From Caldilineaceae bacterium (GTDB taxonomy: Bacteria > Chloroflexota > Anaerolineae > Caldilineales > Caldilineaceae), in the NCBI GenBank assembly GCA_022842065.1, contig JALHQH010000017.1, forward strand, positions 1 through 64,000: a stretch of DNA of 64,000 nucleotides, written 5' to 3'. How positions within the stretch are numbered: the first letter of the stretch is position 1; every line of letters starts with the position of its first letter. Positions 1 to 8,984 of the stretch are shown one piece after another. The position numbers and the translations under genes were made by a program. The notes under the pieces were generated by a model, which worked only from the letters and a program-made list of their open reading frames with translations, had not been told where the DNA came from and did no database searches.

Positions 1-82
1 GCCGGCGCGCCCAGTTCGTTCCCTGCGATTCTTCGTTTGGTATTCGTCAGCGCGTCGCAAGCGCGCTATGCCCCACCTGTGC

Positions 83-88
83 TATAAT
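83..88 (+). promoter_or_regulatory. Candidate -10 box upstream of the BTAD regulator
   Basis: A TATAAT hexamer lies about 90 bases before the first gene. No convincing -35 hexamer is seen at the expected distance, so this is a weak prediction. A TATAGT at 106-111 is an alternative. The first 177 bases hold no other recognisable feature. Confidence 0.3.
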
Positions 89-177
89 CCGTCTATGAAA
101 TTCAGTATAGTAATATTGGCGTTTTACGAGCGTTTTTAGAGCGTTTTGTCGCTAATCTACAGTTGTTGGTAGAGTAG

Positions 178-3100
178 ATGAATCCATTACAGATCAAGTT
201 GTTTGGTGGCTTTACGGTTATGTTGGGTGACCAGCCGATCACCTACTTTCGTTCAGCGAAAGCGCGTGGCTTATTGGCCTATCTCGCAGCGCAACCGGAT
301 CAAGATCATGCGCGCACGACACTGGCGACGCTGCTGTGGGGCGATTTGCCCGATACGGCGGCGAAGACCAATCTGCGGATTGAGCTATCGAATCTGCACA
401 AACTCCTGGCCAACCACCCAGCGCTGACCATCACACGCAACACGGTGCGCTTTCACCGCGCCTTGGCGACCGTTGATGTCGGTGATTTTCGGGACGCGGT
501 GACCACCTTTCTGGCCCTCCCCGCCGAGTCGCAAGCCACCCAACTGAGCCGCTTGACCGCTGCGCTTGATCTCTATCGGGGCGAGTTTCTGGCCGGCTTG
601 CAGTTGGGCGATGCGCTGGAATTTGGTGAATGGCAGTTGTTGACCCAAGAACAGCTTCATGAACAGGCCATGGGCGCGCTCAACCTGTTGCAACAGCGCT
701 ACGCCGAACAGGGCCGTTGGGCAGAACTCGCCGGTGCGGCTCGCCGTCAACTGGCCCTGGTGCCCTGGCAAGAAACCGCCCATCGCAATCTGATCCAGGC
801 ATTGGCCGCGCAAGGGCAACGGGGCGCGGCGTTGGAACAATATGCCAAATGCTGCGCCATCCTCCAGGCCGAGTTGGGGGTCGAACCCGCGTTGGCCACG
901 CAGGAAATTGCCGCGCGCTTACGGGAGAATCAACCTAGTAAAAGCACCGCAAATCCAACGGTAGCACGCCACAATCTGCCCCAGCAGCTAAAAGCGTTGG
1001 TTGGTCGTAGGGCAGAAATCGAACAGGTTTATGGGTTGGTACAGCAGGAGCAACTCGTCACCCTGTTGGGGCTGGGCGGGGTGGGCAAATCGCGACTGGC
1101 ACAAGCCGTGGGGCAAAAGGCCTTAGCCGATTTTGCCCACGGCGTCTGGTTTGTGCCACTCGCCAATATCGAGGCGAATGACAGCGCACCCGACCGGATT
1201 GCCCTGGTGATTGCAGCTGCGATTGGTTTTCCCCTCACCGACATGCAAGCACCATTGGTGCAGTTGGCGGCCCATTTGGCCGATAAAGAGATCCTATTGC
1301 TCTTGGACAACTGGGATCAGCTCACGGCTGCGGCTGAGCCACTCTGTGACCAGTTGCTGGTGCATAGCGGCGTTTTCATTCTGGCGACCTCGCGCGTGCG
1401 TTTGTCCGTCGAAGGCGAAGTCCCTGTTCATCTAGCCGGCTTGCCGGTTGACCAAGCCTTTGCGCTCTTTGTCGAACGGGCGCGGCGGTTGGTTCCTACT
1501 TTTGCTCCTGCCGATCAGGTGGCTGCCATTGAGCAAGTTTGTGGGGCCGTGGGTGGATTACCGCTGGGCATTGAATTGGCGGCCAGTTGGGTCGAACATC
1601 TGGGGGTCGCCGAGATTGGGCACGCGCTGGCCGAAATTGCTGTCGAACCAACCCAGGCCAACAACCATGTGGACCGTCATCAGACGCTCCACGCCATGTT
1701 TGAATATTCATGGCGGTTGCTGAGCACCCACCAGCAGCAGATCCTGGCCCGGCTTTCGGCCTTTCGCGGCGGCTTTGACCGCGCTGCGGCAAGTGCGGTG
1801 GCCGCAAGTAATTTGAGTGACCTCTCCCTATTGATTGCCCACTCGCTCGTCCAACGTCTCACCGCCGGGCGCTATGATCTCCATCCGTTGGTGCAGGAGT
1901 TCGCCGCGCGTAAGCTCGCCGCAGCCGCCGCAGTCAGCCTCTTTCCCGCCTATAGCCGCTATTACTTGACCATGCTGACCAATGCTAACCCGACCCAACG
2001 CACCACCTTACGGGTTGACTTTGATAACATCCGCAGCGCCTGGCAGCAGGCTGTGTTGTCAACCGATGACACGCTGATCCAGGCAAGCACAAAACCCTTT
2101 GGCGAATTTACCGCCCAGTTTGGCCTGATAGCCGATGGCAATGGCCTCTTTGCCGAGGCAGCAGCGCGTTTTGATGCTATTCCCCAACAACAGGAGCTGG
2201 TCGCCCAATTGCTCGATCAACAGGCAATCTTTGTGCGCAGCCTCTATGGGTTAGGCGCAGTCCGTCCGCTGCAACAACGGGTTTTGACCTTAACCAAGAA
2301 CCCCGCGTTGCAAATCCGAGCGCATGGCGATCTGGCGAACCATTATGCGGAACAGGGCGAATGGGGGCAAGCCGATTTTCATTTTGATCAGGCCGAAGCG
2401 CTGGCACAATCGGCTGTTGATCTGGGGGCGTATATCAGCACGGCAGAAGAGCGCATTCATATCAACGCCATCCACTTCCGCGGTGATTTTGCCCAGGGCA
2501 TTGCGCGTCTGGAAGAGTTGTTGCATTTGCTGGATACATCGCTATCACCCATCGTTAACGCCGAAACTATCCGTGTTCAACTGCTACGCAGCCTTTGTAT
2601 GCTGGCCACGCGGCATCGTGATTATGGCCTCGCCATCGGCTATGCTAAAGCAACGCTGGCTTGGGTGGAACAGCGCGCACACCGTATGCGCCAGAGTAGC
2701 GCGCTGCTGGATCTCGCGCTGGCGGAGCAATTTGCCGGTTTATATAATGAGGCCGTTACCCATAATCACGCCGCCCTGGCGATTTCTGAGGAAATTGGTG
2801 ACTTGGACCAAGTCGCCTTACTCAAGGCGAATCTCTGCCTGACCCTGCGCCAACAGGGGGAACTGGCGACGGCATTGGACTATGGGCTGGCGGCGGTTGC
2901 GATTTTACACAAGCTGGGCATCCGCCGGATTGAAGGGCAAGCGCGCAACCGTGTTGGTCATACCTTGCTGGCGCTGGAGCGGTGGGCTGACGCCGAAGTC
3001 GCCTACCGCGAGGCGCTGACAGTGTGGGAACCGATGCAACACCCCAATCAGTACGAAGCGGTAGCCGGGCGGGCAGTGGCTTTATTGCACTTGGACAGGC

Positions 3101-3363
3101 CGGCGGAGGCATTGGCACTGGTCAACGTTGTGCTCGCCTTTGTCGCGGCACACGATTTGGTGGGCATTGTTGAACCGGTGCCGCTCTTGTTCAATTGTGC
3201 AACGGTGTTATGCGGGGCTGGTGAAACGGCACAGGCCCAAGCAACGTTGCAACGGGCTGCGGCCTGGGTGGAGTCGGTGGCCGGTCGGATCAGTGATGAG
3301 GCCGTGCGCACTGCGTTTTTGGCTAGGCCGGATGTGCGGCACTTGTATGCACGAATGCGCTGA
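178..3363 (+). CDS. AfsR/SARP-type BTAD transcriptional regulator with NB-ARC ATPase and TPR-like C-terminus
   Basis: A large signal-integrating transcription factor of 1061 residues. Residues 1-95 form an OmpR-like winged helix of the SARP type (opening LFGGFTVMLGDQP). A bacterial transcriptional activation (BTAD) region runs to about 250. An NB-ARC/STAND ATPase follows, with Walker A GLGGVGKS near 298-305 and a Walker B-like ILLLLDNWD near 372-380. The last ~450 residues are helical and alanine/leucine rich, typical of TPR sensor arrays. In this family, ATP-driven oligomerisation is released by a ligand or partner bound to the TPR part. The gene stands alone and its targets are unknown. The ATG lies after a short leader with no strong ribosome binding site. 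Family assignment is secure; regulatory role is inferred. Confidence 0.88.
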   Translation: MNPLQIKLFGGFTVMLGDQPITYFRSAKARGLLAYLAAQPDQDHARTTLATLLWGDLPDTAAKTNLRIELSNLHKLLANHPALTITRNTVRFHRALATVDVGDFRDAVTTFLALPAESQATQLSRLTAALDLYRGEFLAGLQLGDALEFGEWQLLTQEQLHEQAMGALNLLQQRYAEQGRWAELAGAARRQLALVPWQETAHRNLIQALAAQGQRGAALEQYAKCCAILQAELGVEPALATQEIAARLRENQPSKSTANPTVARHNLPQQLKALVGRRAEIEQVYGLVQQEQLVTLLGLGGVGKSRLAQAVGQKALADFAHGVWFVPLANIEANDSAPDRIALVIAAAIGFPLTDMQAPLVQLAAHLADKEILLLLDNWDQLTAAAEPLCDQLLVHSGVFILATSRVRLSVEGEVPVHLAGLPVDQAFALFVERARRLVPTFAPADQVAAIEQVCGAVGGLPLGIELAASWVEHLGVAEIGHALAEIAVEPTQANNHVDRHQTLHAMFEYSWRLLSTHQQQILARLSAFRGGFDRAAASAVAASNLSDLSLLIAHSLVQRLTAGRYDLHPLVQEFAARKLAAAAAVSLFPAYSRYYLTMLTNANPTQRTTLRVDFDNIRSAWQQAVLSTDDTLIQASTKPFGEFTAQFGLIADGNGLFAEAAARFDAIPQQQELVAQLLDQQAIFVRSLYGLGAVRPLQQRVLTLTKNPALQIRAHGDLANHYAEQGEWGQADFHFDQAEALAQSAVDLGAYISTAEERIHINAIHFRGDFAQGIARLEELLHLLDTSLSPIVNAETIRVQLLRSLCMLATRHRDYGLAIGYAKATLAWVEQRAHRMRQSSALLDLALAEQFAGLYNEAVTHNHAALAISEEIGDLDQVALLKANLCLTLRQQGELATALDYGLAAVAILHKLGIRRIEGQARNRVGHTLLALERWADAEVAYREALTVWEPMQHPNQYEAVAGRAVALLHLDRPAEALALVNVVLAFVAAHDLVGIVEPVPLLFNCATVLCGAGETAQAQATLQRAAAWVESVAGRISDEAVRTAFLARPDVRHLYARMR

Positions 3364-3399
3364 TCGGGGAGGCACACAGGCAACCGGCGCTTGCCGCTT

Positions 3400-3819
3400 T
3401 TACACCGCGCTGCCTTCTCTTGCCCGCTGGGCGCGGACAAAGTCCGGTCCACAAGTTAACTTCTGCGCCAATTTGTCGGCAGGATCAACAACCCGCCAGA
3501 AGGGCGTGATTTGTTCAACATCACCCTCTTCTTTCAATTGATCCAAGGCCGCTTCGGCAACGACGCGTAGAAAGATCGCGGTGGAGACAGGACAAGTGCT
3601 GTCGGCGGCGTGTTGTTGCGCCAAATCGGCGCGCATCTGCACCATCGTGCGTGTTATGCCATAGGGTAACTGGTTGATATAGCTTGCTACCTCTTGCGGC
3701 GACGCGACCAGCATCGTCGTGCCGCTTTTCAGGCCGGCAAAATCAAATTCGAGCAATTTGACCACCGGCGCTTTTGATTTTCTGAGATGTGACTCCCAAT
3801 TTTTCGCTTTAGCGGCCAT
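3400..3819 (-). CDS. Small protein resembling the O6-alkylguanine alkyltransferase (MGMT/ATL) fold, no active-site Cys
   Basis: A 139-residue soluble protein. The middle reads QLPYGITRTMVQM, which resembles the PYGxTxSYGxxA segment of the Ada/MGMT DNA-binding domain. TPFWRVVDP follows about 45 residues later, where methyltransferases carry PCHRVV, and an AREG end recalls the family's LLxxEG. The cysteine position is occupied by Phe, and the next by Trp, as in alkyltransferase-like proteins that carry PWHR. This is motif similarity read by eye and could be a separate family of unknown function. It is the last gene of a leftward group and its start overlaps the end of the membrane protein gene by 11 bases, which suggests translational coupling. 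Confidence 0.45.
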   Translation of the reverse strand: MAAKAKNWESHLRKSKAPVVKLLEFDFAGLKSGTTMLVASPQEVASYINQLPYGITRTMVQMRADLAQQHAADSTCPVSTAIFLRVVAEAALDQLKEEGDVEQITPFWRVVDPADKLAQKLTCGPDFVRAQRAREGSAV

Positions 3820-4207
3820 GATGCACTGCCTCTTTCTTTGCGCGCCCGGTTAGCAGACTGAGCGGGATAAAGAGCAGGTATATCCAAGCGATCTCACTGG
3901 TATACGCCGCCAACGGCATTGGCTTCAGTTGTAAAATGCTGATGCTATCGAGCAGAATATTGATGACTAGAATACCAATGCCGATCAACGTGAGTGGTGC
4001 CGAATTGGTTGTTGGCAACGCTGTTCTGCGGTAGAACCAGCGCAACAAGAGGAAAGTGGTCAAGATCAAGAACGACACCATGATCGCCTTGAAGAACCAA
4101 AAATTGATCAGCAACTGCCCCTCCGGACTAAAGAACGGTAGGCTCACCACAAAGGGTACCAACCAACAGAGAAATGCCACCAGTAGAAATTTGTATAGGA
4201 TCTCCAT
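3809..4207 (-). CDS. Small four-helix integral membrane protein, unknown function
   Basis: I place the start at the ATG giving MEILYKF, because AAGGAGG sits five bases upstream (4212-4218 on the plus strand); a start 10 codons earlier has no such site. The 132-residue product has about four hydrophobic segments (FLLVAFLCWLVPFVV, FFKAIMVSFLILTTFLLL, LTLIGIGILVINILL, IAWIYLLFIPLSLL) and a basic tail. It resembles small four-helix proteins such as the DUF5367 type, but I cannot assign a family with confidence. It lies between an AraC regulator and the MGMT-like gene on the same strand, so these three may be cotranscribed. Confidence 0.6.
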   Translation of the reverse strand: MEILYKFLLVAFLCWLVPFVVSLPFFSPEGQLLINFWFFKAIMVSFLILTTFLLLRWFYRRTALPTTNSAPLTLIGIGILVINILLDSISILQLKPMPLAAYTSEIAWIYLLFIPLSLLTGRAKKEAVHHGR

Positions 4208-4276
4208 GCTGCCTCCTTGAATGTTGAATTTTCCCAAGAATAGCAGGTGATGACGGCGTTGTATTGTAAAAAATGG

Positions 4277-5020
4277 TCATCCGACGTAGCGCTCAACAAA
4301 ATCGGTGGGGGTCATGCCCGTAAATTCGCGAAATTCGCGGATAAAGTGCGCTTGGTCGTAGTAGCCATCGAAGGTGATGATGCCAGTGGTGCGCATGCTT
4401 TGCAATGCCTTCTGAAAGCGGACAATGCGTTCGACTTGTTTGGGGGAAAGCCCAATCTGCTGCTGGTAGAGACGGCGGCGCTGGCGTGCCGAGTAGGCCA
4501 GGTTGGTATCATCGGCGGCGCCGGTGGCGACTTCAAAAAAGTGTTGACGAAAATCATTTTGCAACGAAGCATCAATCCACTCTTGAAAGGGATGCAGAAC
4601 AGTCAATAACCACTGGTTGGACGATGCCTGGTTGCACACATCGAGTAAATTAAAGTAGAGGTAAAAGACCCAATCGGCATCGAGCTTCACAGTATAGATC
4701 ATAGTCGCATCATCAGTCACTTCACGCAACTGGAAGGCGTCCCAAACGCCGAAGTGCAAGCCAATGAGTTGTGTCCCTGGTGGTAGCGCTAGATCACTGT
4801 AGCTCATACCCATCGCCAGCAGAAACGGCTCTAGAGCCATTTGCCCGGTCAGGTCAAAGAGCAGATGAACACTCAAATCAGGGACAAAGCGAATCGTTCC
4901 TGGCCTGTCTGCTGACTGCGTGATCGACCAATGACCACGCCAGGGCAATCCTGCATCGCCGGCTTGGTATGTAAAAAGTGTATGTGTCTGCTTCGGAACA
5001 CCAATCGGGACAAAATTCAT
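4277..5020 (-). CDS. AraC family transcriptional regulator
   Basis: A 247-residue protein with a C-terminal AraC-type double helix-turn-helix (about 160-245). The region QRRRLYQQQIGLSPKQVERI is the first helix-turn-helix with its linker. GYYDQAHFIREFREFTGMTP is the hallmark second motif (D-Q-x-H-F-x-R-x-F). The N-terminal half resembles the effector-sensing domain of uncharacterised AraC proteins of the DUF6597 kind (VHLLFDLTG, LIGLHFGVWDAF). It is followed 69 bases later by the membrane protein and the MGMT-like protein on the same strand, which are plausible targets or operon partners. Ligand and targets are unknown. Confidence 0.85.
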   Translation of the reverse strand: MNFVPIGVPKQTHTLFTYQAGDAGLPWRGHWSITQSADRPGTIRFVPDLSVHLLFDLTGQMALEPFLLAMGMSYSDLALPPGTQLIGLHFGVWDAFQLREVTDDATMIYTVKLDADWVFYLYFNLLDVCNQASSNQWLLTVLHPFQEWIDASLQNDFRQHFFEVATGAADDTNLAYSARQRRRLYQQQIGLSPKQVERIVRFQKALQSMRTTGIITFDGYYDQAHFIREFREFTGMTPTDFVERYVG

Positions 5021-5073
5021 AGCAAGCTCGCTTTGGTCTGTTTCATCAGATACCGTAACCGCTGATTATCCCG

Positions 5074-5079
5074 TATAAT
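5074..5079 (+). promoter_or_regulatory. Candidate -10 box for the first aldo/keto reductase
   Basis: A TATAAT hexamer lies in the divergent gap between the AraC gene and the aldo/keto reductase, 150 bases before the latter. The -35 region is poor. This is a weak prediction. Confidence 0.25.
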
Positions 5080-5227
5080 GAAGCAATTGTCTATCCAGGT
5101 TGAACGATTCATCTATCCCAGCCCGCCCCGACATTGCATAGGGTGCCGACTGCTGCCCCCAAAGATGCCCATTGGGCGTGAAGGCGATTGGGAGAGACTA
5201 ATCGTTGTGTAAAACACGAGAAGGAGC

Positions 5228-6235
5228 ATGATGGAATATCGAACGCTAGGCAAAACCGCGCTGCAAGTCTCGGCCCTGAGCTTTGGCTGTGGGGCCGTTG
5301 GCGGCCTCTTGGTCAAAGGCGAGCGCGCCGCAATGGTGCAAGCCGTGGCCCGCGCCATCGAGCTCGGCATCAACTATTTTGATACCGCTGCGCTCTATGG
5401 CGACGGCAAATCTGAGGAGAATTTGGGTCTGGCCCTGGCCGAACTGGGGGCCGCAGATCGTGCCAATGTGCTGGTCGGCACCAAAGTACGCCTGCTGCCG
5501 CCGCAACTGGAAAATATCGAGCAGGCGGTGATCCAGTCGGTGGAGCAGAGCATGCAGCGCTTGCAACTTGACTGCATTGACCTCATTCAGTTGCATACGC
5601 CGGTTGCCGTTACGCGCCGGCCGGACCGCCAGTGGCTGAGCGCCGCGGATGTTGAAGTGACGATGGCGGCTTTTCAGCAGTTGCAAGCCGCGGGCAAAGT
5701 ACGCCATTGGGGCTTCAACGGCCTGGGCGAAAGCGCGGCGATCCATGCGGCGCTTGTCGGCAATGTACAGACCATCCAATCCTGCTTCAATTTGCTCAAC
5801 CCAACGGCTGGCATCCAGGCCCCGGCTGATTTTCCTTTCCAGGACTATGGCCAACTGATTGCGCGGGCGGTTGAACATGCGGTAGGCGTCATTGCAATTC
5901 GCGTCTTGGCCGGGGGCGCGTTGAGTGGCTCTGCCGCGCGCCATGCCAATGCAACCCAACAGGTGGAGCCCATCGCCTCGAGCCAGAGTTTCGCCGCTGA
6001 TGTGGCCTTGGCCGGGCGCTTTGGTTTCCTGGTCGAGGAAGGGTATGCAAGCAACCTGGTGGAAGCGGCGATCCGCTTTGCGATTGGCCAAAGTGGCGTC
6101 TCGACCGCGGTGATCGGCATCTCGACACTTGAACAGTTGGAAGAAGCGGTGGCCGCGGCCAACAAAGGTCCATTGCCCCCTGCGCTGTATGCACGGTTGG
6201 ACGCAGTTTGGGCCGGTTTTGCAGGCGCGGCTTGA
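5228..6235 (+). CDS. Aldo/keto reductase
   Basis: A cytoplasmic NAD(P)H-dependent oxidoreductase with a TIM-barrel fold, 335 residues. The family's catalytic tetrad is visible as Asp52 and Tyr57 (NYFDTAALYG), Lys86 (VGTKVRL) and His123 (LIQLHTP). The C-terminal cofactor motif appears as VSTAVIGISTLEQLEEAV. AAGGAG at 5221-5226 is only one base from the first ATG and four from the second ATG at 5231, so translation may begin at either. It heads a group of three redox genes with a second aldo/keto reductase and an acyl-CoA dehydrogenase-like protein, separated by 170-220 base gaps. The substrate cannot be deduced. Confidence 0.92.
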   Translation: MMEYRTLGKTALQVSALSFGCGAVGGLLVKGERAAMVQAVARAIELGINYFDTAALYGDGKSEENLGLALAELGAADRANVLVGTKVRLLPPQLENIEQAVIQSVEQSMQRLQLDCIDLIQLHTPVAVTRRPDRQWLSAADVEVTMAAFQQLQAAGKVRHWGFNGLGESAAIHAALVGNVQTIQSCFNLLNPTAGIQAPADFPFQDYGQLIARAVEHAVGVIAIRVLAGGALSGSAARHANATQQVEPIASSQSFAADVALAGRFGFLVEEGYASNLVEAAIRFAIGQSGVSTAVIGISTLEQLEEAVAAANKGPLPPALYARLDAVWAGFAGAA

Positions 6236-6406
6236 GCACGCAACCGGCCATCCCCCCGATTCATCCTACCGCTAATCACCTGATCGCGGTTATACTATCC
6301 CTATTCCCCGTGGCAATCGATCATATGTAGGGTTTGCCCCTACACTAACCATTTACCACACAGAAAGGAGTAGCGACGCGCACTGTCAGATTGGCGTCGC
6401 CCACCC

Positions 6407-7402
6407 ATGAAATACACAACATTTGCCGCGACGGGTGAACAAGTCTCCACATTGAATTTGGGGACAATGATGTTTGGCGGCCGCTGTGATGAAGCCGAGG
6501 CCGACCGCATTCTTGGCTTGGCGATTGCGCGCGGGGTCAATTTTATCGACACCGCGGCCGGCTACTGTGATGGGCTGACCGAGGAGATTTTGGGGCGTAT
6601 TATGCAGGGCGGACGGCGGGAAAAGCTCTTCCTCACCACCAAAGTGAGTAAGGGCGTTGATCGCGCTAGTATTCTGTCGAGCCTTGACGAGAGTCTGCAA
6701 CGGATGCAGACCGACCATGTTGATCTCTACCTGATCCACTGGCCGGTTGAGGGGATGAACCCAACCGAGATCATGGGTGCGCTCAACAGTGTGGTCGAGG
6801 CAGGGAAGGCGCGCTATGTTGGCTGCTGTAACTTTCCAGCGTGGCTACTCGCCCATCACAACGCGGTTGCCGCGGCCAATGGCTGGGCGCGGCTGGTCAA
6901 CAACCAGGTCGCCTACAATCTCATTGAGCGCGGTGTCGAAGTCGAGATCTTCCCCCAAGCCGTCGCCGAGCAGATTGCCATCACCGCCTACCGTTCGTTG
7001 ATCCAGGGGTTACTTACCGGCAAATATCGCTGGGGCCAACCGCTGCCGGCCAACACGCGTGGCCAGAGCAGTACCCAACTCATCACCTGGCTCAGCCAAT
7101 ATGGCGAGAGTGTCGAGCGTTTTATCGCTTTTGCCGAGGCACGCGGGATCACGCCGACGACACTAGCGATTGCCTGGGTGCGCCATGCCCGAGCCATTAC
7201 CGCGCCGATCATCGGCGTGAGTTCGCTACCCCAATTGGAAGCGGCGCTCGACGCTTTTGATTATGACTTGAGCGCCGAAGATTATAAAGAGGTCACCTAT
7301 CTCTTTAATACCGAAGTGCAAGAGGAAGGCTTCCAGCGTTTCCCCGGTTTGCGCTACAACTTTTCACGCTTGCGCCGCAACTTGAATCTGGTCAGCGCAT
7401 AG
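6407..7402 (+). CDS. Aldo/keto reductase
   Basis: A 331-residue aldo/keto reductase distinct from its neighbour. The tetrad is Asp48 and Tyr53 (FIDTAAGYCDG), Lys79 (LTTKVSKG) and His111 (DLYLIHWP). The C-terminus carries the cofactor-binding stretch ITAPIIGVSSLPQLEAAL. No clear Shine-Dalgarno precedes the ATG: an AAAGGAG at 6364-6370 is about 36 bases away and followed by an in-frame-unrelated leader, so the start is a little uncertain. The two reductases share family but little sequence, so recent tandem duplication is unlikely. Substrate unknown. Confidence 0.92.
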   Translation: MKYTTFAATGEQVSTLNLGTMMFGGRCDEAEADRILGLAIARGVNFIDTAAGYCDGLTEEILGRIMQGGRREKLFLTTKVSKGVDRASILSSLDESLQRMQTDHVDLYLIHWPVEGMNPTEIMGALNSVVEAGKARYVGCCNFPAWLLAHHNAVAAANGWARLVNNQVAYNLIERGVEVEIFPQAVAEQIAITAYRSLIQGLLTGKYRWGQPLPANTRGQSSTQLITWLSQYGESVERFIAFAEARGITPTTLAIAWVRHARAITAPIIGVSSLPQLEAALDAFDYDLSAEDYKEVTYLFNTEVQEEGFQRFPGLRYNFSRLRRNLNLVSA

Positions 7403-7491
7403 ATCGATTGCCCGCGTTGGATAGCGCGCCTACAGACGACACGCCAGCCTTTGCTAAACTGATAGACAACGTAGATTAACATGGCACAATC

Positions 7492-7530
7492 GTGTACTGC
7501 GCATCCCCTGATGCGCAGCCCGCTTGGTGC
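7492..7530 (+). repeat. Copy 1 of a dispersed GCGCATCC/GATGCG repeat
   Basis: GTGTACTGCGCATCC, a variable three-base step, GATGCGCAGCCC and GCTTGG occur here. Nearly the same string occurs at 48957-48995, where an inverted partner follows. It lies in the 222-base gap between the aldo/keto reductase and the acyl-CoA dehydrogenase-like gene. Confidence 0.6.
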
Positions 7531-7624
7531 CAACTCTATTTGTCGTATCTATGAGGTACTCTGTGATATTTTTCACGGAGAACAACATTTTCACCGTCGG
7601 GCCGCGTGAAGGAGCAAGTTTGCG

Positions 7625-8803
7625 ATGATCTACCCAATGACCGAACGGCAACAACGTTTTGTGGCCATTGCCGATGAGCTGGCAAAAAAGTTCAGTGAAC
7701 GCGCCGCGCACTATGACCGCACCGGTGAATTCCCCCACGAGAACTATGCGGATATTCGCGCCAGCGGTCTGCCGGGGTTGATCGTGCCGGTAGCCTATGG
7801 CGGCTGGGGCGGCAACTTGCTCGAAGCAACCATGTGTATGGAAGCGTTGGCGGTGGGCGATGGCAGCACCGCGCTCAGCACGACCATGCACATGCAGACC
7901 CTTGGCGGTGCGCTGGAACGGCGGGCTTGGCCCGATTACTGGTTGGAACGTTTTGCGCGTGAGGCGGTGGAAAAAGGCGCGCTGATCAATTCGATTGCGA
8001 CCGAGCCGGAATTGGGCAGCCCTTCGCGCGGCGGCAAGCCAAAAACGGTGGCCGAACCGGTCTATGAAAATGGCGGCGATCAACCCACGGCTTGGGTGAT
8101 CAACGGTCATAAGACTTTCGCGAGCATGAGCCCCGAACTCGACTACATGATCATCCTGGCGACGCTTAGAGATGGCAGCGATACGTTGGCCCAATTTGTC
8201 GTGCCGATGGGTGACGGCGTTGAAATTATTGAAACGTGGGACGCGCTAGGCATGCGCACCACCGGTAGCCACGATGTGAAGTTGCACGATGTGCGGGTGC
8301 CTCACGCCAACTTGATTCCGCGCGCAACTGGCGTCAACACGCCGGAACCCAAGGCCAATGCCTGGTTTCCGATGACGGTCTGCGGCGTCTATATTGGGGT
8401 GGCACGGGCCGCGCTGCACTGTGCCGCCCGCTATGCCAGCGAGCGGGTCCCCACCGCGTTGGGCAAACCGATTGCCGAGTTGGAGAGCATTCAGCGCCGG
8501 CTGGGGCAGGCCGAATTGTTGATCCATCAAGCCCGCTTTCTTATCTTCCACACTGCGGATATGTGGGATCGCTACCCCGATCGCCGCAGCGACCTACACG
8601 AGTCGATCCTGGTCACCAAGTATACGGCAACCAACAATGCCGTCGAGGCAGTCGATCACTGTATGCGCGTCATCGGTGGGGCGAGTATGACCAAAGACTT
8701 GCCGATTGAGCGCTATTATCGCGATGTGCGCGGCGGCCTTAGCCACCCCGTCAGCGATGATATGGCGTTGGTGCAATTGGGCAAGATGGCGTTGCAGAAT
8801 TAG
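7625..8803 (+). CDS. Acyl-CoA dehydrogenase family flavoprotein, YdbM-like
   Basis: A 392-residue FAD-dependent oxidoreductase with the acyl-CoA dehydrogenase layout: helical N-terminal domain (1-120), middle beta-domain (about 125-235, with GHKTFASMSP and the TGSHDVKLHDVRVP segment) and C-terminal helical domain (240-392, with AVDHCMRVIGGAS). GAAGGAG precedes the ATG. The C-terminus reads RYYRDVRGGLSHPVSDDMA. The YEGT-type catalytic Glu of classical enzymes is not present there; the ending resembles the Bacillus YdbM subgroup. Function as an ordinary beta-oxidation dehydrogenase is therefore doubtful. It is the third redox gene in the cluster. Its stop codon is the first part of an inverted repeat. 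Confidence 0.88.
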   Translation: MIYPMTERQQRFVAIADELAKKFSERAAHYDRTGEFPHENYADIRASGLPGLIVPVAYGGWGGNLLEATMCMEALAVGDGSTALSTTMHMQTLGGALERRAWPDYWLERFAREAVEKGALINSIATEPELGSPSRGGKPKTVAEPVYENGGDQPTAWVINGHKTFASMSPELDYMIILATLRDGSDTLAQFVVPMGDGVEIIETWDALGMRTTGSHDVKLHDVRVPHANLIPRATGVNTPEPKANAWFPMTVCGVYIGVARAALHCAARYASERVPTALGKPIAELESIQRRLGQAELLIHQARFLIFHTADMWDRYPDRRSDLHESILVTKYTATNNAVEAVDHCMRVIGGASMTKDLPIERYYRDVRGGLSHPVSDDMALVQLGKMALQN

Positions 8804-8861
8804 GTGATTGGTAATTGGGTGATTTCGCGCTCCGGGGGTACTCGCTCAATTACCAATCACC
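8803..8861. repeat. Heptamer-type inverted repeat (GGTGATT/GGTAATT) abutting a stop codon
   Basis: The perfect 15-base arms GGTGATTGGTAATTG (8803-8817) and their complement (8847-8861) enclose a 29-base loop. The left arm starts on the last base of the acyl-CoA dehydrogenase stop codon. The units GGTGATT, GGTAATT and GGGTGATT follow in a seven-to-eight base register. It could act as a 3' hairpin. Confidence 0.75.
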
Positions 8862-8984
8862 CAATCCTTCCCTCTTCTGTCCTAGCCTTTTCCACCAATT
8901 GACGCTTGCAAGCCTTGCCAATGCTGCTTACGATCTGGGCAATCATCGATCATTCGCCCAATCCATCGACAAAAGTAGCTACCC

